From Beroe forskalii (taxonomy: Eukaryota; Ctenophora; Nuda; Beroida; Beroidae), in NCBI GenBank assembly GCA_011033025.1, contig WFMF01000165.1, forward strand, positions 248,001-312,000: 64,000 nt of DNA, given 5' to 3'. The notes beneath the pieces are model-generated. The model did no database searches and was not told the origin of the DNA. It saw only the letters and a list, made by a program, of their open reading frames with translations. The translations under genes were made by a program, and so were the position numbers. Shown piece by piece: positions 31,468 to 43,676 of the stretch (position 1 is the first letter of the stretch; each line of letters opens with the position of its first letter).

Positions 31468-32991
31468 AACCCGCCACCAGAAAAAAATAAAAAATTTTTT
31501 CAAATTAAAGAAAATGTAAAAAAACAATTTAAAAAAATAATTTTGTTAATTTCAAATTTTGTTTTAAAAAAAATTTAAATTTTTTTTTTAAATTTTGAAA
31601 AAAAAATTTAAAAAACTTTAAGATTAAAAATCATGGCTCAAACCCGCCACGAAAACTAAAACTGAAAATGAAAATCGTTTTTTATTCAAATCACGTACGA
31701 ACTTTTTGTGCGCCGCGCAAAAGATTTTAAAATTAATTTGAAAAACGAAATCGCTTCATCTTGAAACATCATGAAAAACGCGTTTGGCGTTCGCGCGTTA
31801 CGTTAAGTTCATAATGTTAGCAAAATGATATGAGCAGCAGCCAAATTCAAGTCCCAACGGCAAAGCTCTCGACCAGTCCATCAACCTTTCCTAGTCGATG
31901 TTACCCCTTTTATTCCCACTGGGCCAGAGCTGGGCTATCTGTAATCCTTCAGTGTCATTCTTCTCAATGGGCGGGGCTGTTGCAGTCACCTTATTTCTCA
32001 ATATGCATCACAGGACAGAGCCGCCTGTTGTTACCCACAACGGAGACGCCTGCCATTCTTCCAATTATGTAGAATTGAGTAGAATGACAGGCGATCAGCA
32101 GGCGGCCTAGCCCATTGACTCATTGAATAGAATGACAGGGGATCCATCCTCTGAGAATGATGTCATGCTACACCAGCCATTGAGGGGAACTACAGGCGGC
32201 TCCACCCATTTGGAGGAATGTGATGAAGCCCCGCCCATTGAGAAGAATAAGAGGAAAATCAAACTGTTTAGGAGTTTGGTACCTTCAATGGATAGGGCCA
32301 TCAGTCATTCTTATCAATGGGCGGGGATGCCTGTCATCCTTCTCAATGGGTGGGCTGCCTGTCATTGATTTACTAAAAATCCTAAGCAGGCGGATTCGTC
32401 TCTTACTCCTCTCAATGGGCGGGGCCCGGCCGCTTCACATTCCTTCAAATGGGTGGGGCCGCCTGTTATTCCCCTCAATAGCTCAATAATGGGTAGATCC
32501 TCGTTATTCTATTCATTGGGCTGGGGTGCCTGCTGATTGCCTGTCATTCTACATGTACATAATTGAGTAGAAAGTCTGATGGACTGGCCGAGAACCCTAC
32601 TGGGACGTGAATTTGGCTGCTCATATCATTTTGCTTACTTATACATTATGAACTCAACGCAACGCGCGAACGCCAAACGCGTTTTTCATAATGTTTCAAG
32701 ATGAAGCGATTTCGTTTTTCAAATTAATTTTAAAATCTTTGCGCGGCACAAAAGTTCGTACGTGATTTGAATAAAAAACGATTTTCATTTTCAGTTTTAG
32801 TTTTCGTGGCGGGTTTGAGCCATGATTTTTAATTTTTAATTTTTTTTTCAAATTTTTTTTTCAAAATTTTTAAAAAAATTTAAAAAATTTTTTTAAAACA
32901 AAATTTAAAATTAAAAAAATTATTTTTTTAATTTTTTTTAATTTTTTTTTAACTTGAAAAAAATTTTTAATTTTTTTCTGGTGGCGGGTTT
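31468..32991. mobile_element. Foldback-like element, about 370-bp inverted repeats
   Basis: The left repeat starts aacccgccaccag and includes a long A/T-homopolymer zone, tcaaacccgccacgaaaac, ttgaaaaacgaaatcgcttc and aacgcgtttggcgttcgcgc, up to about 31850. The right repeat (about 32610-32991) is its reverse complement, ending ctggtggcgggtt. The core (31900-32570) holds degenerate copies of attcttctcaatgggcgggg in both orientations. There is no coding sequence. It is probably a non-autonomous DNA element. Confidence 0.7.
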
Positions 32992-34803
32992 GAGCCACCA
33001 TACACATCCTAACAATTTAATATAGGTACCTACCTCTAGCTCAATATCATGCGTTTGTTATAATCAGCAGGAGATCCAGGCTGCAGCATCATCTGCAATG
33101 GGGATCAGCGTCGGACAGTCAGATCATGGTGCCAGACTTGGTTTCCTGAAATTGTTCAAACACTTTTTTATTTTACCACAATGCTTAGCTTCCGTGAGAT
33201 ATTCAAAACAGTATAAATTATCTTTATATTGATCAGCAACCCCAGTCAGCAACCCCAGTTAAGAAAGGGCAACATTTGTAAGTCATTTTAGTTTCATGAA
33301 ATGATTCCTGTAAAACGTATGTGGGTACATATAGTCAAATGTCTTATCTACAAAGGTGTATGAGTATACTACAAACATAACAAAATACTATTACATATCG
33401 TATATATCGTACTTCTGCTCTTATGTACCTGGGTACCTATCAACGTTGTAGGTATATCGTTTGGTTGGGTACTGATCCCATAAAAACCGGTCAGCGGAGT
33501 GAAAAATCGCCGGTAGGTAGAGATCTCCATCTTCATGACGAGATTAATGAAGACGTTCATAACTACTCCTGAACAATTCAACAAATCATTTAGGTATAGT
33601 CTCATCATTGCTATTGCGACGATGCTAGGAAAATATACGAGAAAATAGAGATAATTGTAAAACGGTTGAACCTGGCCGAGATCGTGCTGATTCAGCACAC
33701 AAACTATAATGTGTATGAGTTTACTGAAATGCCGCTGCATCTGAGCAGCTGCAGTTTTGGCGGGAATGCAGCTGCAACAACGTCGTTGGTAAATACTATC
33801 ATGCAATTTTCAGTAAACGACCATTAAAAGGTCAATTAGCTATTTGGTCACTCGCAAGTAATTCTATCTTGGTCTACCCTATTAAGAAAAAGTTCTGGTT
33901 TTGGCCAAACAGTGGCAATTTTTATGTGCAATCATTGTTGTTCCCGTATACCCACCAACGTAATTTGTACACTGTGGCCAAATAATTTTTGCAAAGTTAT
34001 TCGTAAGAAATAACGACATATGATGCGTAATGCGCGGCGTTCCAATGAGCCCGCATTGCGTGTTTTGCTCGACAGCAAAATGGGCCTTAATAATTTCGAA
34101 CTTTTTCTTGACGTTATTTTGTTTAACTCATTGAGCTGATCATTTTGGTACCAAATTTATGGTAGTTTGTTAACTTTTTTAATTTCGCGACGCCGGCCTC
34201 TGCTCCTTACTTGATCACGATGAGCGACGTGCCCTTTGCGTAGCTTAATTATGGCCAGGAAAAATTTTTATATGAGTGCACCAGTGAACTATCTTATTCT
34301 ATTCAAAAAGCGTCTGAATTGATGGCTATGGCTATTTTGGATCAGATTTATGGCAATTTGATAATCAAGAGTCAAAAGTTAATGATTTTGGTTGATGTTC
34401 CTTCGCGCGCGTCGAAAATCGGACCACGCCACATGCAGATTCATAATCATATGAAAATTGGAAAGGGCTGCCATTGATTTCAGTTGGGCATGGCATGGGC
34501 ACTCGAGTTCGTGCCGTGATGCAGTCAAGCTTAAAATAAAATTGAATATAAAATATTCGCACATATTTCAATAAAATCTGGCAAAATACATTAGCGTCGC
34601 TAAAATCATCAATTCAAGGCTCAAACGCGCGCACATAACTTTGCGACGTTACGAACCAGGCCAGTGCAGTAGCCACCGCACCTGCCACGTATGTTCTTAT
34701 CTCCCTTCGTTGTAGCTCTGTGGAATTAAATTCATTTCTGTCGTTTTGCGGTTACTTATGTTACGCCATCAGCTGTTGTACGTTTCGATGATGAATCCCA
34801 CGA
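32992..34803. other. Long spacer, no gene recognised
   Basis: A 145-codon minus frame (33369-33806) has hydrophobic stretches but no recognisable family, no plausible partner exons and no supporting context. The rest is AT-rich unique-looking sequence. Confidence 0.3.
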
Positions 34804-36690
34804 TTATAGTGAGCTAAGATCTAATGAACTCGATCTATAAATGAATAATATATGTTCCACGATCTATTAAGCAACAATCTACTGAAGTATTGACCCAAGA
34901 TCTATCTATCTATGTTCCACGATCTAGTGAGCTGCGATCTAAGGAGCTACGATCTATTGAGCTACGATCTTCTGAGCTATACAATCTACTGAGCTACGAT
35001 TTATTGAATTACGATAGATTGAGCTACAATCTAACGGGCTACGATCCAATGAGCTACGATCTACGGGAGCCGGACATTTGATCTCACGACATTTGATCTC
35101 CAGACAGTCCATCTGCGACACTTCATCTCCACATACGACATTTCATCTCTAATTTTAGGCTAAATTGATAGTGGGCTCTAATCGAGTACGACGTTTGATC
35201 ACAAAGGGTACGAGATATGATCTCAAGGTACGACATTTGATCTCTAAGTACCTATAGAAAGTGATTCCAGGCTGCGACGTTTGATCCCAAGGTACGACAT
35301 TTGATCCCTGGGTACGACATTTGATCTTTAAGTATAAGAGAAATTGATTCCAGGCTGCGACGTTTGATCCCAAGGTACGACGTTTGATCTCTTGGTACGA
35401 CATTTGATCTCAGGGTACAACATTTGATCTCTAAGTAGAGAAATTGATTCTAGGCTGCGACGTTTGATCCCAAGGTACGACGTTTGATCTCTTGGTACGA
35501 CGTTTGATCTCAGGGTACGACATTTGATCTATAAGTAGAGAAATTGATTCCAGGCTGCGACGTTTGATCCCAGGGTACGACGTTTGATCTCAGGGTACGA
35601 CATTTGATCTCGGGGTACTACATTTGATATCTGAGTATAGAAAGTGATTCCAGGCTCTATGTTCCACGATTTAGTGAGCTACGAATTAGTACGATCTACT
35701 GATCAACGATCTATTGACCCACGGTGTAATGATCTATCCTCCACGATTTAGTGATCATGATGCTACGATCTAGTGAGCCATGATCTAGTGAGCTACGATC
35801 TATTGAGCTAGTACGATCAATATATGCTTTGTTCCACGATCTATTGATCAGCTACAATCCAGTGCGCTATGATCTAGTTCGAGCTACGATCTAATGAGCT
35901 ACGATCTAATGATCTATGTTCCACGATCTAGTGAGCTACGATGCATCGAGATTCGAGGTACGATCTACTGATCCACGATCTGTTGATCAACGATATGAAT
36001 TAAGTTAGGACCTACTGAGCTACGATCTACTGAGCTATGATTTATTGAATTACGATCCATTGAGCTATTATCGACGATCTATTAAACTACGATGCATTGA
36101 GCAACGATCTAACGGGCTACGATCCACTGTTCTACGATCTATTTACTTTTAGCTACATCTATTGATCTATGTTCCACGATCTAGTGATGTACGATCTTTT
36201 TACCCATGATGTAATGATCTATGTTCCACGATCTATTGACTTTGAACTATGATCTACTAAGCTACGATCTATGCTATGTTCCACAATCTAGTGAGGTACA
36301 ATCTAGTGAGTCATGATCTAGTGAACTACGATCTATGTTCCACGATCTATTGCTCTATTGATCTATGTTCCACGATCTAGTGAGCTACGATCTAATGAGC
36401 TACCATCTTATGATCTATGTTCCAAGATCTATTGAGCTACGATCTACTGAGCTACGATTTAGTGAGCAACGATTTATTGATCTATGTTCCACGATCCTGT
36501 TCAAAGATCTAAATCCAGTTCTACGATCCTGTTCCACGATCCTGTTCCGGTTCCATGATCTTACTTGTTTTAGTGAGCTACGATATATTTCGATCTATGT
36601 TCCACGATCTAGTTAGCTTTGTTCTAAGATCTAAATTCAGTTCCACGATCCTGTTCCAAGATCTAAATCCAGTTTCTTTTTATTTTGATT
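34804..36690. repeat. GATC-rich degenerate satellite, family A
   Basis: Dozens of short units related to gagctacgatctantg and tgttccacgatctagt cover 34804-35070 and 35650-36690. Almost every unit contains GATC. The order is irregular, suggesting old slippage. Chance frames such as repeated SSELRSKELRSIELRSSEL derive from it. Family B is embedded in the middle. Confidence 0.85.
35075..35655. repeat. GATC satellite, family B with higher-order repeat
   Basis: Units ggtacgacatttgatctc and gctgcgacgtttgatccc are grouped into higher-order blocks of roughly 80-110 bp. These begin at aaattgattccaggctgcgacg near 35265, 35341, 35441 and 35541, with a last partial block at 35640. It is flanked on both sides by family A, so a new repeat has expanded within an older one. 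Confidence 0.85.
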
Positions 36691-37162
36691 TGAATTGCGA
36701 TGCATTTGCGTTATATTATGTCCATAATATACATACTTATTACTTGCCAGACGTAGTGAAACGTTGCCTGGCTCCCTTCGCAGGGGGCGAATAAATACAT
36801 AATAAACAGCAGTTCCGACATTCCATATTTGATTTGTGTTGATAGCTTCATCAGATCATCAGTTTTTCGATATTTCATTATCAATCAAAATATGAATCGA
36901 TGTAAACCGCGCACGCGCACGCATAGTGCGCGGCTCATATAAATGATAACGTACATAATCTCCAATTAATTGAGCCTTTCTTGAGCGTTACTTGACGTAA
37001 CGCGCGAATGACATTTTCATGTACGCCGCGCACCCCAACGAGTGCACAGTGTTCGCTGGGTATGTAAATCAAATAAATTCAGCAGGATTTGATCTGTGAT
37101 GAAAAACATTGCATCAGACTTCCTAAGCCCGCTTCGGTGTGTGTACGCCCGGGCCGCCCGGG
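36691..37162. other. Spacer
   Basis: AT-rich, with cgcgcacgcgcacgcatagtgcgcg at 36908-36931. No gene. Confidence 0.3.
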
Positions 37163-37250
37163 CAATGCGCAGCGCCCTTCCTCCGATTCCGTAAGGCAAA
37201 GGGAAGCTTCCCTTTGCCCTACGGAATCGGTGGAAGGGCGCCGCGCATTG
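37163..37250. repeat. 88-bp near-perfect palindrome, GC-rich
   Basis: Centred on AAGCTT at 37204-37209. Arms of 44 bp have three mismatches. Outside it gtgtgtacgc (about 37138) and gcgtacacac (about 37268) extend the symmetry loosely. Confidence 0.9.
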
Positions 37251-37555
37251 CTAAACACGAATATCCTTGTGTGGCTCGCGTACACACACCTAGACCTTAG
37301 GAACGCCGCGCATCGAAAACAGGGTATACGTGTTTAGCAAGTATCAGACGTCAAACGTATTACTTAGGAATTCCTCCAGTCCTCCTCAGAATTTAGCGTA
37401 AAGAATTCCTTGGAATTTTTTGAAATTCCAAGACCAGAAATAATTATGGAAATGACTTTTATCATGCTGACTTCTTAAGCCCGCATAAATGTGTGTATGC
37501 GATAACAGGGATATACGTGTTTAGCAACATGCTGACACAAGCAGCTATTGTGTCA

Positions 37556-37594
37556 AATGACCAAATGTTGGTTTTAAACCAACATTTGGTCATT
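37556..37594. repeat. 39-bp perfect palindrome
   Basis: 19-bp arms around a single T at 37575 (aatgaccaaatgttggttt and its exact complement). It overlaps the next palindrome. Confidence 0.92.
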
Positions 37595-37689
37595 AGGAGC
37601 TGCACTTTTTATAATATAAAAAGTTTGATTCTCATTGAGAATCAAACTTTTTATATTATAAAAAGTGCAGCTCCTAATGACCAAATGTT
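37581..37689. repeat. 109-bp perfect palindrome
   Basis: 54-bp arms, no mismatch, single central T at 37635. It includes the motif aacatttggtcat, which also forms the arm of the overlapping 39-bp palindrome, so this motif occurs three times in alternating orientation. Confidence 0.93.
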
Positions 37690-37735
37690 TCTCAATACGA
37701 ATCCAGATAGTATGTGCAGCTCCTAATTCTACCCT

Positions 37736-37865
37736 CCTGCACAGTTTGCTTTACACTAAGCTTGAAAAAATCCAGTTTTCAAGGGGTGATTTACATCCTT
37801 CTGCACAGTTTGCTTTACAGTTTACACTGAGCTTGAAAAAACTAGTTTTGAAGGGTTGATTAACA
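37736..37865. repeat. Tandem duplication, about 65-75 bp unit
   Basis: ctgcacagtttgctttaca ... gcttgaaaaa ... ttacatc occurs twice (37737-37795 and 37799-37867) with small changes. Confidence 0.6.
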
Positions 37866-38287
37866 TCAATATGCAATCCAGCTCATTAAGTGAATAACTT
37901 GCATGGTTTGGGCCTCATTAAGAAAACTGATTGTGTCTCATAGCTCTTGTTCTGTGTGCAACTTGTTCTGTGTTGAATGAAAATATTTGTTCTACAAAGA
38001 AATCGTGAGGAAATTGTGAAGAACATGAATTCATGTGGATGTTTAGTAGAATTTTTTTGATTATGTTGGAATAGCAAAGTGTGAGTTTCAAGAGTTAGAG
38101 CTGGTGAGGGCAACTTACATTGGTTTGATCATCATTGAGCTCACAATAAAGAGCAGGTTATGCCATGGGTATAGCTAAGTACCCATTTATGTAGATTAAT
38201 AAATTAATTAATTGGGCAAGTTATTTTGGTTCAACTTGTGTCAGAGAAAGTTCCAACTATACACTTCTGTCAAAATATCACCAACAA
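37866..38287. other. Spacer
   Basis: No gene or repeat recognised. Confidence 0.3.
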
Positions 38288-38437
38288 AATGACAGTTGGT
38301 CAAGTAAGCCCCCACTGGGTTCACCTTGGATGTGACATCATGAACCTGTAATTGTGATAAAATGGACTGACCACACCCCATCCAGCAGGGGATTTCTATG
38401 CCAACCATTTACCATCCAACTGTTTTTGAATCTGCAG
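38288..38437. repeat. Short inverted-repeat MITE (ACAGTTGG family)
   Basis: Starts gacagttggtcaagtaa and ends ccaaccatttaccatccaactgt. The layout is the same as the segment at 41511-41600. A partial relative lies near 43905-44035. Confidence 0.45.
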
Positions 38438-39589
38438 GGAATTACTTGACCAACTGTTTTAGTGGTGATAAAGTAAGGTGACTATTTCTCATAATGTAAA
38501 TAGCAGTTTGACACCTGAGTATTCTATATCTCAATAAAAGGGTAAAAACTTCAATTATTTTGAAAATTGAAATAACTTTTTTCAGAGTTTTCATAGCACC
38601 ATGACTGATGAACAAAGATTCCAAGGGTATAGCCTAGGACGAAACAGCTCAAAGTAAGTTTATCTTTTAATTTCTTGGAAATTCAGGTAATAAACAATGA
38701 TTGCTTGACATAAAATTGATTGAATAGAAACCACTGTGAGGGCACCACACAGGGTTTATAATTTCTTCATTATTCATTCCATTCATTATTGTCCTTGAGT
38801 TTCACTAGTATCTCATTCACTTGATATCATGAAGGATCACATTAAAGATTAATACTTATAGGATAATATATCTGACATAAAAAGTATGGAATGGAATTGT
38901 TTTCATTTAAATCTTTAATTGAAAATCAGTATGATGCATGTTTATTTCAATTCAATGAGCTCTGTGCACACCTGAATGGGGGGAAGTCCCTTTTCATTCC
39001 AATCTGTCCTGTTTTGTCTGCTGCGCAACCAATTTTTGGAGTAGGACATTTCTGAAGTGGGACTAAATGGTACATTTATAAATTGAAAACTTAATACTCT
39101 TAAAATTATTTGGTAGCTCACATTTCATGATATTCGTTAAAGAAGGTTTTAAACTTTGTCCCTTGCATATTCTCTACCTGTTAGTAGATAGTGTGACCCA
39201 ATTTCTCAATCTCATGCAGCGTTTTCTTTCCCTAAGAGTAATTATTACAGGCAAACCTAAACTCATAAGCATTGATAAGCATGTCCCAATGCAAGTGTAC
39301 TACACCCAACGTGACATCATATCATTCATGAGCATTGAAACTTGAAAGAAATGAAGTTCTTTGTCTTAGGTACTGGTGTATTATATTGTCTTATGCTTTG
39401 GTACAATGCACTGGTGTCAGATACACCTTGTGTGTGTGTGGTGAAGTGGTTTCAGGAAATGGATTACAGGAATTAAACAGGAATTAAACAAATGGATTAT
39501 GCACTTACGGTCTTCTAGTTCTGGTGCCAGGGATACATTGTTTTGCTGCTTAAGAGGCATTCTCACTGTCTGTAGAGACACAGCCTCTA
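38438..39589. other. Spacer
   Basis: AT-rich. A 72-codon frame at 39127 has no recognisable family. No gene supported. Confidence 0.3.
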
Positions 39590-39830
39590 GTGCTGGTGTC
39601 AATGACACAGCCTGTAGTGCTGGTGTCAACTACACAGCTGTAATGCTGGTGTCAACGACACAGCCTGTAGTGCTGGTGTCAATGACACAGCCTGTAGTGC
39701 TGGTGTCAACTACACAGCTGTAATGCTGGTGTCAACGACACAGCCTGTAGTGCTGGTGTCAACGACACAGCCTGAAGTGCTGGTGTCAACGACACAGCCT
39801 GTAGTGCTGGTGTCAATGACACATCCTGAC
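39590..39830. repeat. 27-bp minisatellite
   Basis: About nine copies of tgctggtgtcaacgacacagcctgtag with minor variants. The period is a multiple of 3, so both strands show open 9-residue repeats (plus SAGVNDTAC-like, minus VVDTSTTGC-like) with no other sign of a gene. Confidence 0.88.
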
Positions 39831-39905
39831 ACGAAGTCAGGCAAACTGGTTTTATATAGTGTAATGTTCATCGTTATTGTGCCAAATACACCAGGATAAA
39901 TACTA

Positions 39906-41452
39906 GGGCGTTCGGAAATGATTGTCACTACAGGCATAAAATGACAAATATGACCAAAAATATCAAAATTTCAACATAGTCGAGTACTAGGGTCTCTACC
40001 AGACTGAATTGCAAATTTTCAGTGTTAACGAAGATTTTTGAGTGGGTCATCTAGCTTGTTTTTTGATTGTTTTCAGGTGCTCCGCTGTATGGCGAATTCT
40101 ACATCTTCTAGACCATGTTTTTATGGTCCGATTTCACTATTCAGGACATATTCAGGGCCTTCAGGTCCAAAACTTAAGAATAGGATGATTGGTTGACATC
40201 CGGGGCAAATTTCTGTACAATTTAACCCTGCATTATTGATAATGGGTAGAGCTAAAAAGTGGCAAATTTAACAGTTCAGTAACCGATAATGCAGTACCCA
40301 GCTAGCACACACGTTTCTGATGTTAAGAAAGTTAGTCAAAATCTTAAAAATGGTTGTCTCGTGTACGGAATGGTCTGAACTAATAGCCTAACACGATAAC
40401 CGAAGGTTTCAAGTTATTTAAATGTTGTCTTTCTGGGCAATTGCCAGAGCAAAAGTTGCAACTGCCTTATCTGGAGTATATCCTTTTTGAGGTCAAAGCA
40501 CCCCTTAGGATTATTTCATCTCGACGAAAAACAGTCCATTTGTTCCGGTTAGCATCCACGTGTGCTGCAACAGCCTCATTTTGATTATCTCACACTTCTT
40601 GGGTCTGTTGATAGCGCGTTTTCTTTGACAACGAAATTTGTGGTCAGTTTCGTACAGCGGAGCAAACAATTAGAAATTTGAATCTGCTGTAGAATGGACT
40701 AAGAAAACTTAGTTATCGGTAAAACCCGATTATCTTAAAGGACGAGTAAAGCGAAGAAATTTTGTTTAAATATCGTTATGAGACGTTGTACACAGAATCT
40801 AGGGCAATTCTCTAATCTAATCGTTAAAAAACGAAGATTCTACCGCACCCACAAGACGAAATATTCCCTTCCATATATTTATCATACATAACATGCACTT
40901 GATGTCGAAATCTGGTCCCCTTTCTATCCACGCAACCTTGCATGTTATGTACTTTGTATGTTATTTATCTTGCGTTTTGGTATAATTATCCATCCCATAT
41001 GAGTGGTTAAACACCGTTTTGTTTCGTCAAGTGGAATTCTCAATTTTCTGAGTCAATAATAAAAACCTAAAAATCTATCTAATTAGTAATCGAGGCGTGA
41101 AAAATCAATAAAAACCGTCAAAAACAGTGCAATATATACTGTGTTTACATAGTGAACTCAGGGTGTAATTTGATACTGGGGACCATACTGCATCATATTT
41201 TGCGCCTAGAATTGTTCTTTGATTAAGCTATAGCGTGCGGTAGGAAGTGAATAGAAACATCGGACTTTGACTAAATTGCTTTTAATTATGATACCTATCA
41301 TAATATGAAATTTTCAATATACTTACCTTAAATTTCGCTTTACTCGTCCTTTAATCCAAAAATGTCTGAAAAAAACGAACATCACATCAAAAAGTCACTC
41401 CCGGCAGCCGTTTCTTCAGAAAATTGCAAGTGACAATCTTTTCCGAACGCAC
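39906..41452. mobile_element. 1.5-kb TIR element flanked by TA (Tc1/mariner-like, non-autonomous)
   Basis: The left end GGGCGTTCGGAAATGATTGTCACT and right-end complement GTGCGTTCGGAAAAGATTGTCACT match over about 25 bp, with TA on both outer sides (39904-39905 and 41453-41454). No transposase frame is present. A second TIR element is nested inside. Confidence 0.6.
40739..41350. mobile_element. Nested TTAA-flanked MITE (piggyBac-like)
   Basis: The ends AGGACGAGTAAAGCGAA are exact inverted repeats, and TTAA flanks both sides (40735-40738 and 41351-41354), the target duplication of piggyBac elements. About 0.6 kb, no coding sequence. Confidence 0.65.
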
Positions 41453-41510
41453 TATTACTTACTGGTGCCAGAGACAGTAGTATGTACTCATGTAAGTGAA
41501 CAACACTCAA

Positions 41511-41604
41511 CAGTTGGACGGTTGGTCAAGTAACCTCCTCCCCCGCGGGGTTGGGTGTGACACCCAATCCAGCTGGGGTTACTACGCCAACCGTCCAACG
41601 GTTT
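41511..41604. repeat. Short hairpin MITE (ACAGTTGG family)
   Basis: gttggacggttggtcaagtaacc near 41513 is mirrored by ggttactacgccaaccgtccaac ending at 41599. Related to 38288-38437. Confidence 0.55.
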
Positions 41605-43676
41605 TGGTGAGCCTCTATTTCATGCGTTGTATATTTAATTAACCTGGACTCTGTTGGTAAAGTACCGTTATACATCAATATGAATGAAACACAGCTCCTA
41701 TTGTACTCCTGGAAAGATCATTATGTAATAACCGATGAAATGAGTTCTCATATCAAAGGGAGCAAGTGATGATAGTTCTGATGGGGATATACTACATGTA
41801 GTATAGTGCTCTCTTTTCCAATAGCAATCATCACTGTTGTAATATCTGTTGCTGAGAAGAGATATAGTAATATTGTAGAGATTGCATTGTCATAGCATTA
41901 TCATGGGCATTAACAGAGCATCAGATGATATTCTGAGTACTTCGGGCTGTGCCAGGACTATATTGCTCTAGCAATTTGTCAAAAAAGTGGGATATTTACA
42001 TGAAATCATGAAATTTGTGGCGGTATCTTACCGAATTTATGTCAAAATTCATGCTACATCGATGAGATCAATAGCAATTATATCTTAAAATGAGGATAAA
42101 TCCACTGAAGATATCGGGTCCGGAAATGACCTCTAAAATATGCACTATATACTCAATACGTCGAAATTTACACACGCAAGACATACGCGCAAACAAACCA
42201 CCAGCTACCGGAAATGACCTGTATTTGTGTTCAAATCGATGGTAAACGAGCTACGAGTGGTAGTTGTTACCGTACAGCATGGTTATTGGCTGCTAACTTA
42301 TTTTGGGTAGCTTGCTGCCCGTTCCTTGGCTCTTATGTGATGAGTTGTAACTAAATACAAATTACTGCTGTGTTGTGTGCAGGCCCCTCATGCACCGTTT
42401 GTTAGTGTGCTTTGTTTCGCATTGCCTTCCGTTTGTCTTCTGGTAGCGATATTATTATCAAGGTAGTTTGGAGATGTGCCCAAATAAATAAATTCCTGAA
42501 ATGGAGCCTAAACTCCGGAATTTTTCGTGGGGTAGTAGGTTGATAGTATCTGGATCTGGTTTAATGTCCATTCGACCTTAAGTTTTCTGTAAGAAGTGTG
42601 GAATCATCTTAGAAATAAATTTTCCAAATGGCTTTCATTATTTTATTGTCCTTAAAAGCTCGAAGTACTTTTATTTTTTAATTGTATAACCTCGCTCTAA
42701 ATATTATCTCTTCTCATGATTGATTGATGACTTGGCGTTGTGATCTTGAAATATTTTCCACTCAGCAGTCATGCCTCAAATAATTAACCAGAAGTCGCTA
42801 TAGGTATTTTGGCACAATGTTCTGTTATTACTGTCCCGGATTTGATGCTGTTCGATAAATTCATTGTAAGGGCCGGTTAAATAAGGGCCAATAAGGTATC
42901 CAAATTATTGTATGCTGCCTCAATAATAACACTGTATTATTTCATTTGTGGGCGAGAAAGTGGCGAGCTCTCCGACACTCACAGGGGTGGGATCATTCTG
43001 CTAATTATCCCAAATAAGTAAGAATCTATCTCCATTTTATAGTTCTCCCGCACGAGCCCCAAGCGGTTGAGTGCATCGTCTTTATCATGGATTAGAGTGA
43101 CGAATTGATGGCATTGAGTGCCTGCTTGTGCGCGTTCTACTTTACTTACAGGTCTGTAAGGTGTGTCTGAGCCCAGCGCAGTGTGTCTATCATGGCTTCA
43201 ACAGCACGCTCGTAAATATCTCTGTTGCGATGTTTTGAGTACGATCCTAAAATTTATTTTGTGATATCGTATATATTCTGCCCCGTCCGATAGAGCTGAT
43301 TTGCATCATTTTCGCGCCACCTTATTCTATGATAATGAAGTAATAACGCCTCGGATATAGTAGTTAGAAGGGAATTTGTTGAAGCATTAGTACACTGTAG
43401 TAGTTTGGTGAGGTGAGACAGGTGAGCTTAGTGACTGAGAGAGTTTAATTGAGTCACAAAGCGGTTAGTGTATGTTTCATTTTATTTATATCACGTGAGC
43501 ACTGAGCGTTGCCTTTCCTTTGTTTTGTTTTATTACAATTATTGTTGTCCAACATTATTGTTGTCCAGTATATCAAATGAAAAGATTTCAATATTTCATA
43601 TCTGTGAATGGTCTAGGAAATTTACGGAAAGCTAGATCATTGAATCGACGAAAAACTTTGTTTATTTTGCCTGAAA
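41605..43676. other. Long spacer with one MITE end
   Basis: gtaagggccggttaaataagggcc at 42866-42891 is a lone end of the MITE at 10129. No gene was seen in the rest. Confidence 0.35.

Noticed and set aside
33369..33806. 145-codon minus frame with hydrophobic segments, resembling a receptor fragment
   Set aside because: No recognisable motif, no splice partners, and located in repeat-rich spacer; too weak to call.
34890..36794. ELRS/SYDL repeat proteins
   Set aside because: Translations of the GATC satellite; repeat units change phase and carry stops.
39499..39937. Open frames on both strands with 9-residue repeats
   Set aside because: Produced by the 27-bp minisatellite, whose length is a multiple of three; both strands open equally.
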